A stretch of DNA of 64,000 nucleotides from Cacajao melanocephalus (lineage: Eukaryota > Chordata > Mammalia > Primates > Pitheciidae): positions 1 to 64,000 of the forward strand of contig CAUYLG010059112.1 of the NCBI GenBank assembly GCA_963573385.1. The letters run 5' to 3'. Shown one piece after another: positions 1 to 12,775 of this stretch (position 1 is the stretch's first letter; each line of letters starts with the position of its first letter). Both the position numbers and the translations under genes were made by a program. The notes beneath the pieces were generated by a model that saw only the letters and a list, made by a program, of their open reading frames with translations, searched no databases and was not told the DNA's origin.

Positions 1-3000
1 TAATTTGGTTCGGTGGAAAAGAGAAAAGTATTTGCGAAAAAGGCCTGAAAATCCTTATGAGCAGTCACAACTAGAAGTTCTCAGACTCTTCCTGTTTGAA
101 AGGTTGTAAAGAACTAACAGGGGCAGGACTTACATTTACCAGTATGCACCAGAATGTGCCCCAAGACTCTCACAGAGTAGTCCTCAGCAAACTGAAAACT
201 CCACCCTAAACATAGGTGCCTTGACACAAATTGCCCCTACAAAAGTCCAAACTCTAAGTTCTGATGTTTCTGGTAGATGTTCATTTGTTACGTTTCTAAA
301 TTCATCACAAATTATTTTAATAAAGTATTATGTAATTAGAATTAATGAAAATTTACATCAAAGCTCTTGCTCAATATAATTCTACAAAAGTTACAACTTT
401 AAGTAATTAATGGTTCATCTTTGCTTTCTTTATCACTCAAGGAAAACTCTAGGTTGCAAATTTCCAAAGGAGCTTCTTTAGCAATTCAAGGAACTGTTAT
501 CTATGATTTGAGAACCATCACACTTCTAAGGCAAATATAATGCATCAAAGGTAGAATGTGAGCCATAAAGTGACAATGCAATTTCACATGATGCTAGAAA
601 ACATTCTGAATCTCCGAACTCGTTGCCATTTATTGATTTTCAAATGCCCCATTCAGTCAGGTACTGTGTTGAGTGCTCAAGTAAACAAGAATCCTCCATT
701 TTTTAATCTTGGGATCTCCCTTACCTGCCCCAGGAGAAGACTGAGCCCTCCAAAGAGACATAGCAGCATGGTCAGAGTACTAATAGGTAAAAGGAAGAGT
801 CCATGGGTTAGAAGAGTGTACTATTAGAGAAAACAGGAGAACAAATACAACCTACCAACAAAAGCTTTTGTAGGTCAAGAGGAAAGGGCATGTGTATATC
901 TCCCAAGTCACAGGATCATGAAAGATACTTTAGAGCAGTATTTCCAAGAGTGAGAATCACAGCATACAAGAAAGGGATTCGTTATCGGCAGGAGACACCA
1001 TTCTATTAATAGTTACTTTAGGCAGAAAGAAACTTAATTCAGGAAATTGCTGAATACCGAGAATAATAGGCTTTAGGACGGGCTTTTAGGAATAACTTTC
1101 AGAATAACATTGGCCAACTGGCAGGCTAAGGGAACTGTTGCCCCAGCTATAGTCAATGAGCTGGGAATCTCAAAGCTGCCATGGCAACTGCTGGCTTCAT
1201 GACTGAACTGCCTTACATCTGAGAATCAAGAAGCTGCCTCTGAAAGCTTGCCTCTTCAACTGTCCCAGAAACACTCCACCCTACTGTGAATCCAGGGACT
1301 AAAAGTTATTGCCAGAACTCTTGGCTCCAAAGTCATTCTGTATCTGCTCTATTTGGATCGCTAAACTGGTGCCTCTTGCCCCACTACCTCTCCTCTGACT
1401 ACTTTTGGACTCAAATCTTGCACTAGCGCAACTAATTGATGAAACCTAAATCCATTTGAAATTACAGTAACAAAGGAATATGGAAAAAGTTTTTAGCTTC
1501 CTTAATCTGATATATCTTAATATGCTAATGTGTGATATCAATCTCCAAAAAAGAAATATGGGGCATAGCAATTCCTGAACTTAGTTGATCATCAGCCTCT
1601 GCCTTTAGCAAGCATCGTGCAGTACTGGAACCAGAACTCTGGCTCCCAGTTCCCTGTACCCTAAAGCTTATCTTGGTAGAAGAAAATACGTTGTTTCATA
1701 TGCAGGCTTTTGCCATAGCTATCTTACTAGAATTTAATCATGCTCATAAATGATATTTGATATGGAGCTACATTAAAAGATAATTTTCACTTTTAAATAC
1801 ACGTACAGTTTAAAGAAGACTTTATAACAATTATGTGTGCATTTGTAAATGAAGGAATAGAAAAATCTTCAGAATAAAACACCCTCAGAAATACGTCTTG
1901 TTTTTTTCTAAACACAGATTAACTAGTATGCACGGATGGTATTACCATTTAAAATAATAATAATGGAGGGAAATCACATCATCATTCTTGTTTGAATCCC
2001 TTCCCTATGTGTAGGCCATTTTCCCTCAAGGAAATTTTCACAGAATGGCTCTGCACCCTGTGGACAACCATTCCTGGACACAGTGAAGTGTCATTAAGTT
2101 GACAGGGAGCCCATCAGCGCAGCACCTAATTACTTCTGCAGGTAGGTTGCTCCAGCATGAAACAGGGCCCCAGGGGACAGTCTCACCTCCTTTGCCTCAA
2201 ATTCCCTGAAGCATCTCTTTTCAAACAGGAGTCAAGTGTGAGCCAAGTCCTTGGCCTTGCCAATGTAAAGGCAGTTTTGTCCCTTGGGCAAAAATTGCCA
2301 ACCTTAATGGGTTCCAGCTGTTGCATGGTTGAGTGCCTGCTCAGCCCGCCTACAGCCTGCCCTGGCATTTCAAAAGGCTCCTGCCAGGCCGGTGTCATCC
2401 CCATGCAAAAGGTGAAGCTGGCCTTTGAACCATGTGGCCTTGCCCCATGGATGTGCATTACCTCCGAGGGAAAGGAAATGGCTTCCTTCTGGCTGCGTGG
2501 CCTGGCCAGAGGCCTCAGGAGCTCAGATTACCTGGATCACTCTAGGGGCCGGCCCCAAGAGCAGCCCAGATCAGCTCCATTAAGGCGCGGGTTTCAGCAA
2601 CACAAGCATCACTCCAAAACCCGAGGCAGAGCGAATTTTTTCCTCTGCAAATCTCTGTAGCTCTTGGGGACTTTTACACACCAACATATTATGAGGTGAA
2701 AATACTGTGGACATTTGGGCTGTACAGAGAAATGATCATATTTGGTATTCACTGCACAGATGTATCCGTGGAGTGGGGGCAGAGGAGAGAAGGCAAGAAT
2801 CTAATCCAGTGTGCAAAGTATGTCTAGTTTATCACCAGGATTGCCTTGTGATAACAGGGAGCCTGGCTCTCCCTGCTGGGGGAGCATCAGTTGAACTGGC
2901 AGACTTTCCTCCCTCTGTACTTAGCTGACATTATAACCCTAGATCCCTAGAGAAATGGCAGCATTTATTAGAAACGAGATATTCAGATATTTTTATGCCC

Positions 3001-4740
3001 TACACAAAAAATGTTTGCCCCAATTTACTAAATCACTCTAAGTTTCTATATGAATAACATGTTTGTTATTATATAACATATATATATCATATACATATAA
3101 CACATTCATATGTTATATAATATATATAATATAGCCATATAATAATATGTATGTTAAAACATCTAGTCTAGGGGTCTCAAACTGTTAGCCCACAGGTCAT
3201 GTTCTGCCTGCAGGAAGTTAGATTTGGTCTGTACAGTTCTTTCAAAAAGAAAAAACTGAGCCAACATCTGGAAATCAAGAGATAATACATTTTTGAAAAT
3301 GGGGATATCAGAAACCTTTGTTTGTTTCAAACCAGAAGATCTGAGAATACTTCCCAGGAAGGAACTGAACTCCAAAATTGCTATTACATGGATGTTTGGG
3401 GGATGTCAGGGGGAAGGGGGGCAAAGATCTCCAGGAACCATGGCTCCAGCATGCCCTGTGACTCTCACCCAGAGGCTGAGCAGCCTCGGGCATTTACCAT
3501 GGTGCAGGAGCTGTAGATTTTTATAATGTGGAAATGTTTCCCTGCACCCGTGTCTCTGCTGTAGAGAGAAAAAAGTGGAAAAGATCATATTCCGTTTTTT
3601 ATACCAGGCCTGCTTCACTTGTTTAAGATGTCTGCCTTGGCCTTGTTTGGAGTTTGTCACCCAGAAAAACTGAAAAGAGTTATTTTAATGGAAAATCTGC
3701 AAGGAACTGCTCACACCCAGAGCCAGGCATGAGCACCACTGTAAGGAGGTGACTGTGTCACTGCACGACCTGCCTCCTGTCCCTACCTGTGCTTCTGCCG
3801 GTGCCCCACCTGGAGGATCCTGGCCACGTGTAGAGAGGTGGCGGTTCAGGTTCTAGACCAGCATTTTTCATAGACTGCAAAGAGTCATGGAATCAATTGA
3901 ATGGATCATGATCAGCTTTAATATGAAATTAAAATTTAATTTTGATATTTTTAATAGAAAAATATCAAAAATTCATCAGGCTTAGTGAGGGTGTTGAGGT
4001 ACTGTGAATTTGTTGTTTTACAACATGTGTACTGAGTAGCTGTATTAAAGAATGCTCCTGTAGGTCATGGAAAAAGCTTGAATAATCCTGCTCTAGATCA
4101 GTGGTTCCAGATCTTTCCTGAGCCCATGACACCTTGGTGTCTGTGCAAGTCATGAATCTGAGAATCTCTTTCAGGATTTCTAAATGTCTTATTGGGTTTT
4201 ATAGACTAGATATGCTCATCAAAACGCCCACAAAAAGTCATAAAACAAGGTGGATACTTAAAAATTTTTTTTTAAAATTCATTATGAGCTGCAAGAAAGT
4301 AAGGGATATCTCCTGATGCTAAACAGCAGGTGAAAACAGGAATCCAGAGAGATGAAGGGATGATAAGGACAGGCTGCCTCTGTGTCTGCAATCCCAGGTC
4401 TCCTGACTCTTCTGTTAGCCACTCAGGCCTCAAGCCACCCATACCAGGGGTCTGACGGGAGAGGCCCACCTAAAGCCGAGACTTCAACGGCTAAAAGCTC
4501 AGTGAAAGGATAAATGAAGGAGGCAATAGAGGAATGGCAGGAAAGAAATTTCCAAAACCTTTGCACTGAGTGAACTGAAAAAATACCCTTTAGATTCTGA
4601 AGTCACAAAGTGGCCCTCATCTGGGTTTAGAGAACAAATTCATATTTCCTTTGAGAATTAATTATAGAATGAACTCAGGCTAATGGAAGGCCCAAGTGCC
4701 TTGCAGAAGAAATTGCTAATCCTCTCTGGGAATGAACTTT
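1..4740. other. Intergenic, no gene supported
   Basis: Downstream flank of the gene. It includes a 167-codon open frame at 2157-2660 with no recognisable domain and no splice support, an AT-rich inverted repeat (3067-3122), and short stretches near 3171-3260 and 4085-4330 that resemble old DNA transposon relics, which I cannot classify. I see no coding or RNA gene. Confidence 0.5.
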
Positions 4741-4744
4741 CACC

Positions 4745-4904
4745 TGGACCTTCCTTCTCAAACACATATGAAATATTTACAAAAATTAATGTATTCTCAG
4801 CTATAGATAAAACTCAACAAGTGTCAAAGAGCTGGTATTACACAGATTATATTCTCTGACTAACAAGTAATTAAATGAGAAATCAATAACAGAATTAAAA
4901 TACC
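4745..4904 (+). mobile_element. Old LINE-1 ORF2 fragment
   Basis: The phrases AATATTTACAAAAATTAATG and GAGAAATCAATAACAGAATT match the end of the L1 endonuclease region in diverged form. It abuts the next element. Confidence 0.5.
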
Positions 4905-7900
4905 CTGGAAATCAGGAGAAAGATGGTGAATAGGAGACAGGGCTAACATGTACCTCCCACTTAGATGGACATAACAACAGTGTGTGGAGACTCACACTGT
5001 AAACTTTTGCTCCAAGAATCACTGCAAGAATGTGTCAGGGAAACAGAAAGAATTCACAGATCCTTTGAAAGAAGCAGTATATCACTGCAAATTCTGCAGG
5101 ACAAGCAAAAAACTGTGAGTTCTCAAAGTGTGAAATAGAAAAAATGGCCTCCAAATACACATTCCCACTGGGGAATCTGAAAATCCAGATCATGGGAGAA
5201 GGATTTAACCTTACCTATAGCTGAAACAGATTTAGGGAGCAGCACAAAATATAAAAGTAGAAGCAGCAGAGGGAAGAACCTTGTAGGCACGTGCAGTCTC
5301 CAGCTCAAACCCAGGGAAGTCATCTCTGACTATATCTCACAGTGGGCCCTGGGGAAGGCAGCCAGCAAAACTAGAGAGGGGTCACAGAGTGAAAGTAGCT
5401 TCCAACTGAAATTTGTAATAATTTCAACTGGGCACAAATTTTCTTGAGCAGAATCTGGGGGGCAAACTGGGGAGCAAAACTGCTACAGATATGAGCACAG
5501 GAGCTGAAAACAACATTGTGGGAAGACAGGGAAAGCCGTACTTGCTTTCTCAGTGGGAAAGCTCACAGCCTGGGGCAAGTTCTGAGCAGGGAATTAGAGG
5601 AGTAAGACCAGCCTCACACTGCATGAGAGCTGGGTGAGGCCTTTCACTACTGGCTATCCCCTACTTCCCTGACAAACTATATGACACAGAAGAAGCAGCC
5701 ATAATCCCCTTTGCAACATAACACCATTGGCCTGAGAACTACCTCCATCCCACACAGAAGCCATGGCAATCCCCACCCAAGGAGAGTGTAAGTCCAGACC
5801 CATGTAACCCTCTCCCTACCTGATATTTTTTCTCTACCTACCCTGGTAGCTGAACACAAAAAATAGAAACTCTTGGGAGCTTTATGGCCCCACCCATCAC
5901 CTGCAAAACCAGAATACTTACCCTGGCCAACTTAGGTCAATCTTACATCCCCCTACTACTATCATAGCTGGTGCTGTCTTGAAAGTGTCAACTCCTGACT
6001 GAAGGCCAACCAACTCAGGCCATTACAGCAACTCATGGCAGAATAACACTGCTCTCAGGAAGGAGAAAACAGCAGCTAATTCCACCACCTGCTACATTCT
6101 GGCTAACTGGAGGTCCTGAGTGTCCATGTGACAATGTCACTACTAGCATAACCGGCATTTAAGAAAGCCAGTACACTAAACATATATACAACCAAGGATT
6201 CTCACAGAGTCTAATTCACTCCCTTGACACATCCACCAAGGCAGATGCTGGTATCCATGGCTGGGAGATATGAAGCTGGATCACATCACAGGACTCTGCA
6301 GACATTCCCCAGCACCAGCCTGGAACCTGGTAGACCCACTGGGTGGCTAGACCCAGAAGAACAATGACAATTACTGCAGCTTGGCTCTCAGGAAGCCCCT
6401 TCTCTAGTGGAAAGGGGAGTGTACCACATCAAGGGATTACTCCATAGCACAAAAGAATCTGAACAGCAGGCCTTGGGTTCCACACCTTTCCACTGAAATA
6501 GTCCACCCAAGTGAGACAGAACCAGGAAACTAATTCTAGTAATATGACAAAACAGGGTTTTATAACACCCACAAAAGATCACACTAGTTCCTTGGCAATG
6601 GATCTAAGCCCAAAAGAAGTCTCTGAATTGCCAGATAAGGAATTCAGAAGTTTATCAAGTTACCAAGGAGGCAGCACAGAAAGGTGAAAACCAACTTAAA
6701 GAAATTTTAAAAACAAGATAAAAATGAAAAATTATCCAGAGAAATAGATATCATAAAGAAGAAACAATCACACCTTCTGGAAATGAAAGACACACTTAGA
6801 GAAATAAAAAATACACTGGAAAGTTTCAATAGATTAGAAGAAGTAGAAGAAAGAAATTCAGAATTCAAAGACAAGGCTTTCAAATTAACCCAATCAGACA
6901 AAAAAATAGAGAAAAAAGAATAAAAAACAATGAATATGTCTCTAAAAAGTTTGGAATTGTGTTAAATGACCAAACTTAATAATAATTGGTGTTCCTGAGG
7001 AAGAAGAGAAATCTAAAAGTTTGGAAGACTTATTTGAGGAAATAATCAAGGACAACTTCCCTGGCCTTGCTAGAGATCTACACATCTAAATATAGGACGC
7101 TGAAAGACCACCTGGGAAATTCATCACAAAAAGATCATTATCTAGGCACAGAGTTATCAGGTTATCTGTCAAGATAAAGAAAGAACCTTAAGGGCTATGA
7201 GACAAAAGCATCAGGTAACCTGTAAAGGAAAACCTATCAATCAGATTAACAGCAGATATCTCAGCAGAAGCCTTACAAGCTAGAAAGGATCAAGGTCCTA
7301 TCTTTAGCCTATTGAAACAAAATAATGAGAATGAGAGTGGTGATCCACCTTCATAGTCCACCAAAATCAAATGGAAATCTGGAAAGGATTTGATGAAATG
7401 TTCAAGTCAAACACAGAATAAAGCCAGCAGGAAGAGGTAGCATAAGGAATCAGAGATCTTTTTTACATAGTTTGCTGACCATTCTGATGCAAGTGCTGAT
7501 GAGTTAGGAGAGGTCATCAAAGACGATATTTGACCAAACCTATTACAGTACTACTTGGTTCTCTCACCCAAGTAAAAGTCACCCAGACCTTTTGAGTGCC
7601 AGACACTTTGCCAGATTCCATAAAAATAGTAGTAAATAGAAGATATAATTTTTGCTCTCACGTTATAATCACAAAGGAAAGCTCACATTGAACAAGGAAT
7701 TACTGATGAGCTGAGTGTCACCAATGAGAGGCACAAGACACCAATCAACATACAGAATGCCTACCCAGATCCACAGGGTCACAGGTGGAGAGGAGCAACA
7801 TGGGGTACAAAGCAGGAAAAACAGCATTGGCTAAGACGTCTTTGTATGTCTTGTGGTTTTGAGTTGCGGTTTCTAATCAGACATTTAGAATTCTAATGAT

Positions 7901-8097
7901 ACCAAATCTTAATGTAAAAACAAATTGTCAATATCCTGGTCATGATATTATACTATAGTTTTACAAGATGGTACCTTTAGAGGAAACTAAGTAAATGGTA
8001 CACGAGATCTCACTGTATTATTTTGTATAAGTGCATGTGAATCTGTAAGTATCTCAAAATAAATGTTTGATTCTAAAAAAAAAAAGAAAAAAAACTT
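4905..8097 (+). mobile_element. LINE-1 derived element with ORF1 but no ORF2
   Basis: It starts AGAAAGATGGTGAATAGGAGACAG, typical of an L1 5' end, with about 1.7 kb of L1 5' UTR. A decayed ORF1 follows (about 6590-7330; coiled-coil-like Lys/Glu/Asn-rich text, several stops). It then passes straight into an L1M-type 3' end (AAACTAAGTAAATGGTACACGAGATCTC, then CTCAAAATAAATG) and an A-rich tail at 8077-8097. The ORF2 endonuclease and reverse transcriptase are absent. This is either a half-LINE (HAL1-like) or an internally deleted L1. No intact protein. Confidence 0.55.
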
Positions 8098-9290
8098 TAC
8101 AAAATGGGATTATAGAAGATCAGAAAAGGGTGGGTTTGAGATGTTTGGGTGTGTTAAGTGGGCATTTTGACAACATGGCTTCTCCTTTGGCATGTTTAAT
8201 GGTGATATTTGACAGATATTTTTGCAGTTTAAGATGACACTTTTAAAATAAATTCTCTCCTAATGATGACTCGAGCCCTGCCATTCAATGGGAAGATCAG
8301 CAGAACCTGTAGGATCTTATTTGGGATTGACATTCTCTATTGTAATTTTGTTCCTGTTTATTTTTGAATTTGTTTCACTGGAAAGGAAAGGTGATGGTCA
8401 GTTTTAAACGTTAAAAGTATGCAAGTTGCTTTATTACAATAAAACTAAATGTGTACACAAAGGATTTGATGCTTTTCTCTCAGCATAGGTATGCTTACTA
8501 TGACCTTCCAACTTTGACTTGTATAACATTACTGTCCAACTTTGTCACCCTAACTTTGTGTTTTTGATGCGCACTTTACAGGATGACCTCAGGGCTATGT
8601 GGGTTGTCAATGTATTAATATCTCGAAAGCCGGGAAACATGGGCACGATTTGCCATTGGTTTTTGAAAATAGTCACATCATTTGGGATACAGATTGATTA
8701 ATACTTTCTGAGTATATTATGCTCTTGATTTTTATCTCAAAGTGGCAGATTTTAAAATTGGCCTTTTACCTGGATATAAAATAATAGTGCCTGCCACCAG
8801 CATCCAACAGACCTGGTCATCTAATGCCAAGTTATACATGGGAGAGTTGCTGGCATGTCTTCATTGGCTATATAAAATGTGGCCAAGGAGATAGGCTCTC
8901 AGAGTAAGAAGTCTGTGATGGTTAGCAGTAACTGTCCCTGCTCTCTGGTATAAAGCTCTCAAACATGACTATGTGAATCTAGGTGGGATAATGGACTCAG
9001 CTTTGTCTGCTCAATGCCATTGTGCAGAGAAGCACCCTAATGCATAAGTTTTTTAATACTGTAAAATATAGAAGCTGAAATTAAATGCCACTTTTTCAGA
9101 GGTGAATTAATAGTCTGTTGAAATCCAAAAGCTTTTTGATGTATAAAACTTGATAAATGGAACTATTCTGTCAACAGGCAAAAGTGTAACAACTAATCTA
9201 AGTGGATAGTATGTAATTTCTGTACAGGTCTGTGTTCAGTAAATATATCACTGTATACCAATCAGGAATCTTTCTCCAATAAAGGAACAT
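8098..9290. other. Intergenic, nothing recognised
   Basis: AT-rich sequence between two LINE-1 blocks. No coding, RNA or clear repeat signal was seen. Confidence 0.5.
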
Positions 9291-9291
9291 A

Positions 9292-12200
9292 AAGATTTAA
9301 AAATGAACTTAACAGATATATATAGAACATTCTATCAAACAATTGCAGAATACACATTTTTTTTGTTAGCACATGAAACATTCTCCAAGATAGACCATAT
9401 AATAGGGCACAAAATAAGTCTCAATAAATTTAAGAAAATCAAAATTATATCAAGTATCCTTTCAGACCACAGTGGAATAAAACTGGAAATGAACTCCAAA
9501 AGGAATGCAGAAAACTATACAAGTACATAGAAATTAAATAGTCTGCTCTTGAATGATCTTTGGATCAACAATGAAATCAAGATGGAAATTTAAAAATTAT
9601 TTGAACTGAACAATAATAGTAACACAATTTATTGAAACCTATGGAATACAGCAAAAGCAGTGCTAAGAGGAAATTTCATAGCATTAAATGCCTACATGAA
9701 AATGTCTGAAACAGCAAAAACAGACAATCTAAGGTCACACCTCAAGGAACTAGAGAAGAAAGTACAAACCAAGCCCAAACCCAGCAGAAGCAACCACCAA
9801 GATTAGAGCAGAACTAAATGAAATTGAAACAAAAAAAAATACAGAAGATAAATGAAACAATAGGCTAGTTCTTTGAAAAGATAAACAAAATTGATAGACC
9901 ATTATCAAGATTAACCAAAAAAAGAAGAGAGAAGATCCAAATAAACTCAATTAGAAATGAAACAGGAGACATTACAACCGATACCACAGAAACACAAAAG
10001 ATCATTCAAAGCTATTATGAAAACCTTTATATGCACAAATTAGAAAATCTAGAGGAGATGGACAAATTTCTGGAAATATATGACTCTCCTAGATTAAACC
10101 AGGAAAAAACAGAAACTCTGAACAAACCAATAACAAGCAGTGAGATTGAAACGGTAATTTAAAAATTGCCAAGAAAAGAAAGTCCAGGGCCAGATGGTTT
10201 CACAACTGAATTCTATCAGACATTCAAAGAAGAACTGGTCCCAATCCACTGAAACTATTCCAAAAGATGAGAAAGGAACCCTCCCTAAATCATTCCATGA
10301 AGTCAGTATCACCCTAATACCAAAACCAGGAAAGAACATAACAAAAAAACAGAAAACTACTGGCCAATATCCCTGATGAACACAGATGCAGAAATCCTCA
10401 ACAAAATACTAGGTAACTGAATCCAACAGCATTTCAAAAAGATACTACAACATGATCAAGTGGGTTTCATGCCAGGGATGTGGGGACGGTTTAACATATG
10501 CAAGTCAATAAATGTGATACATCACATAAACAGAACTAAAAACAATGATCATATGATCATCTCAATAGACGCAGAAAAGTCATTTGACAAAACCCAGCAT
10601 CCCTTTATAATTAAAACCCTCAGCAAAATAGGCATAGAAGGGAAATACCTCAAGGTAATAAAAAACATCTATGACAAACCCACAGCCAACATTATACTGA
10701 ATGAGGAAAAGTTTAAAGCAGTACCCCTGAGAACTGAAACAAGACAAGGATGCCCACTTCTACCACTTCTATTCAAAATAGTGCTGGAAGTCCTAGCCAG
10801 AGCAATCATATAAGAGAAAGAAATAAAGAGCATCCAAATCTGTAAAGAAAAAGATCAAACTTTTGCTGTTTGCCAATGATATGACTATACCTAGAAAACC
10901 CTAAAGACTCATCCACAAAGCTCTTAGATTTGATAAATGAATTCAGTAAAGGTGCAGGATACAAAATAAATGTATTATACACAAATCAGTAGGACTGCTA
11001 TACACCCACAATGACCCAGTTGATAATCAAATCAAGAACTAAATCCCTTTTACAACAGCTAAAAAAAAAAAAAAAAAGGAATATACCTAACCAAGAAGGT
11101 TAAAGATCTCTACAAGGAAAACTACAAAACACTGCTGAAAGAAATCATAGATGACACAAACAAATGGAAAAACATCCCATACTCATGGATGGGTAGAATC
11201 AATATTGTGAAAACGACCAGGTTGTCAAAAGGAATCTGCAGATTCAATGCAATTCCCACCAAAATACCATCACCATTCTTCACAGAACTAGAAAAAAAAC
11301 CCTAAAATTTGCATTTAAAAAAAATAGCCTGTATAGCCAAAGCAAGGCTAAGCCAAAATAACAAATCTGAAGGCATCACATTCCTCAACTTCAAACGATG
11401 CTATAAGGTTATAGTTACCAAAACAGCATAGTACTGGTATGAAAGTAAGCACATAGACCAATGGAACAGAATAAAGAACCCAGAAATAAAGTCAAATACT
11501 TCCAGCCAACTGATCTTTGACAAAGCAAACAAAAACATAAAGTGGGGAAAAGACACCCTATTCAACAAATGGTGCTGCGATAATTGTCAAGAAGAATGGT
11601 AGAAGAATGAAACTGGATGCTCATCTCTCATGTTATACAAAAATCAAGATGGACCAAAGAGTTATATCTAAGACCTGAAATCATAAAAATTCTACAAGAT
11701 AACATCAGAAAAACACTTCTAGACATTGGCTTAAGCAAAGACAACAAAAACAAAATAAGTAGATGGGACCTCATTAAACTAAAAAGTTTCCACACAGCAA
11801 AAGAAAAAAATCAGCATAGTGAACAGACAACCCACAGAGTGGGAAAAAAATATTCTTAAATCATGCATTTGACAAAGGACTAATATCCAGAATCTACAAG
11901 GAACTCAAATCAGCAAGAAAAAAACAAATAATCCCATCAAAAATAGGCTAAGGACATGAATAGATAATTCTCCAAAGAAGATATACAAATGGCCAACAAG
12001 CATGAAAAAAATGCTCAGTATCACTATTTATCAGGGAAATGCAAATTAAAACCACAATGAGATACCACCTTACTCCTGCAAGAATTGCCATAGTTTAAAA
12101 ATTTAAAAAAAAAGTAGATGTTGCTGTGGATGTGGTGAAAAAGGAACACCTTTACACTTCCGGTGGGAATGTAAACTAGTACAACCACTATGGAAAACAG

Positions 12201-12775
12201 TGTGGAGATTCCTTAAAGAACTAAAAGTAGAACTACCATTTCATCCAGCAATCCCACTATGGGTTATGTACCCAGAAGAAAAGAAATTATTATATGAAAA
12301 AGACACTTGCACATGCATGTTTATAGCAGCACAATTCACAATTGCAAAAATATGGAACCAGCCAAAATGCCCCTCAATCAACGAGTGGATAAAGAAACCA
12401 TGGTATATTTCTACCATGGAATACTACTCAGTCATAATAAGGAATGAAATAATGGAATGGCATTCACAGAAAACTGGATGGAATTGAAGGCGATTATTCT
12501 AAGTGACATAACTCAGGAATGGAAAACCAAACATGATATATTCTCACTTATAAGTAGGAGCTAAGCTATGAAGACAAAGGCGTAAGAATGATGTAATGGA
12601 CTTTAGGGACTTGGAGAGAAGGGTGGCAGGGGTGTGAGGAGTAAAAGACTACACACGGGACGGTGTACACTGCTCAAGTGATGGGTGCACCAAAATCTTA
12701 GAAATCACCACTAAAGAACTTATTCATGTAACCAAAAACTACCTGTTCCCCAAAAACTATTGAAATAAAATAAAG
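9292..12775 (+). mobile_element. 5'-truncated LINE-1 (primate L1) with broken ORF2
   Basis: It begins inside the endonuclease part of ORF2 and runs to the 3' end at CCAAAAACTATTGAAATAAAA. The reverse transcriptase is recognisable (about 10460-10813: [37 protein letters not shown]), but frames are broken many times. The FADD catalytic motif reads FANDM near 10872. It is inactive. The 3' UTR (AGGGTGGCAGGGGTGTGAGG, near 12619) fits an older primate L1 (L1PA/L1PB class). Confidence 0.9.

Noticed and set aside
2157..2660. 167-codon open frame, the longest in the window
   Set aside because: No domain, signal or splice context, and an overlapping antisense frame of similar quality; base composition explains it.
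10460..10813. A host gene encoding a reverse transcriptase-like protein
   Set aside because: It is the RT part of a decayed LINE-1 ORF2, frame-broken on both sides and with the FADD motif changed.
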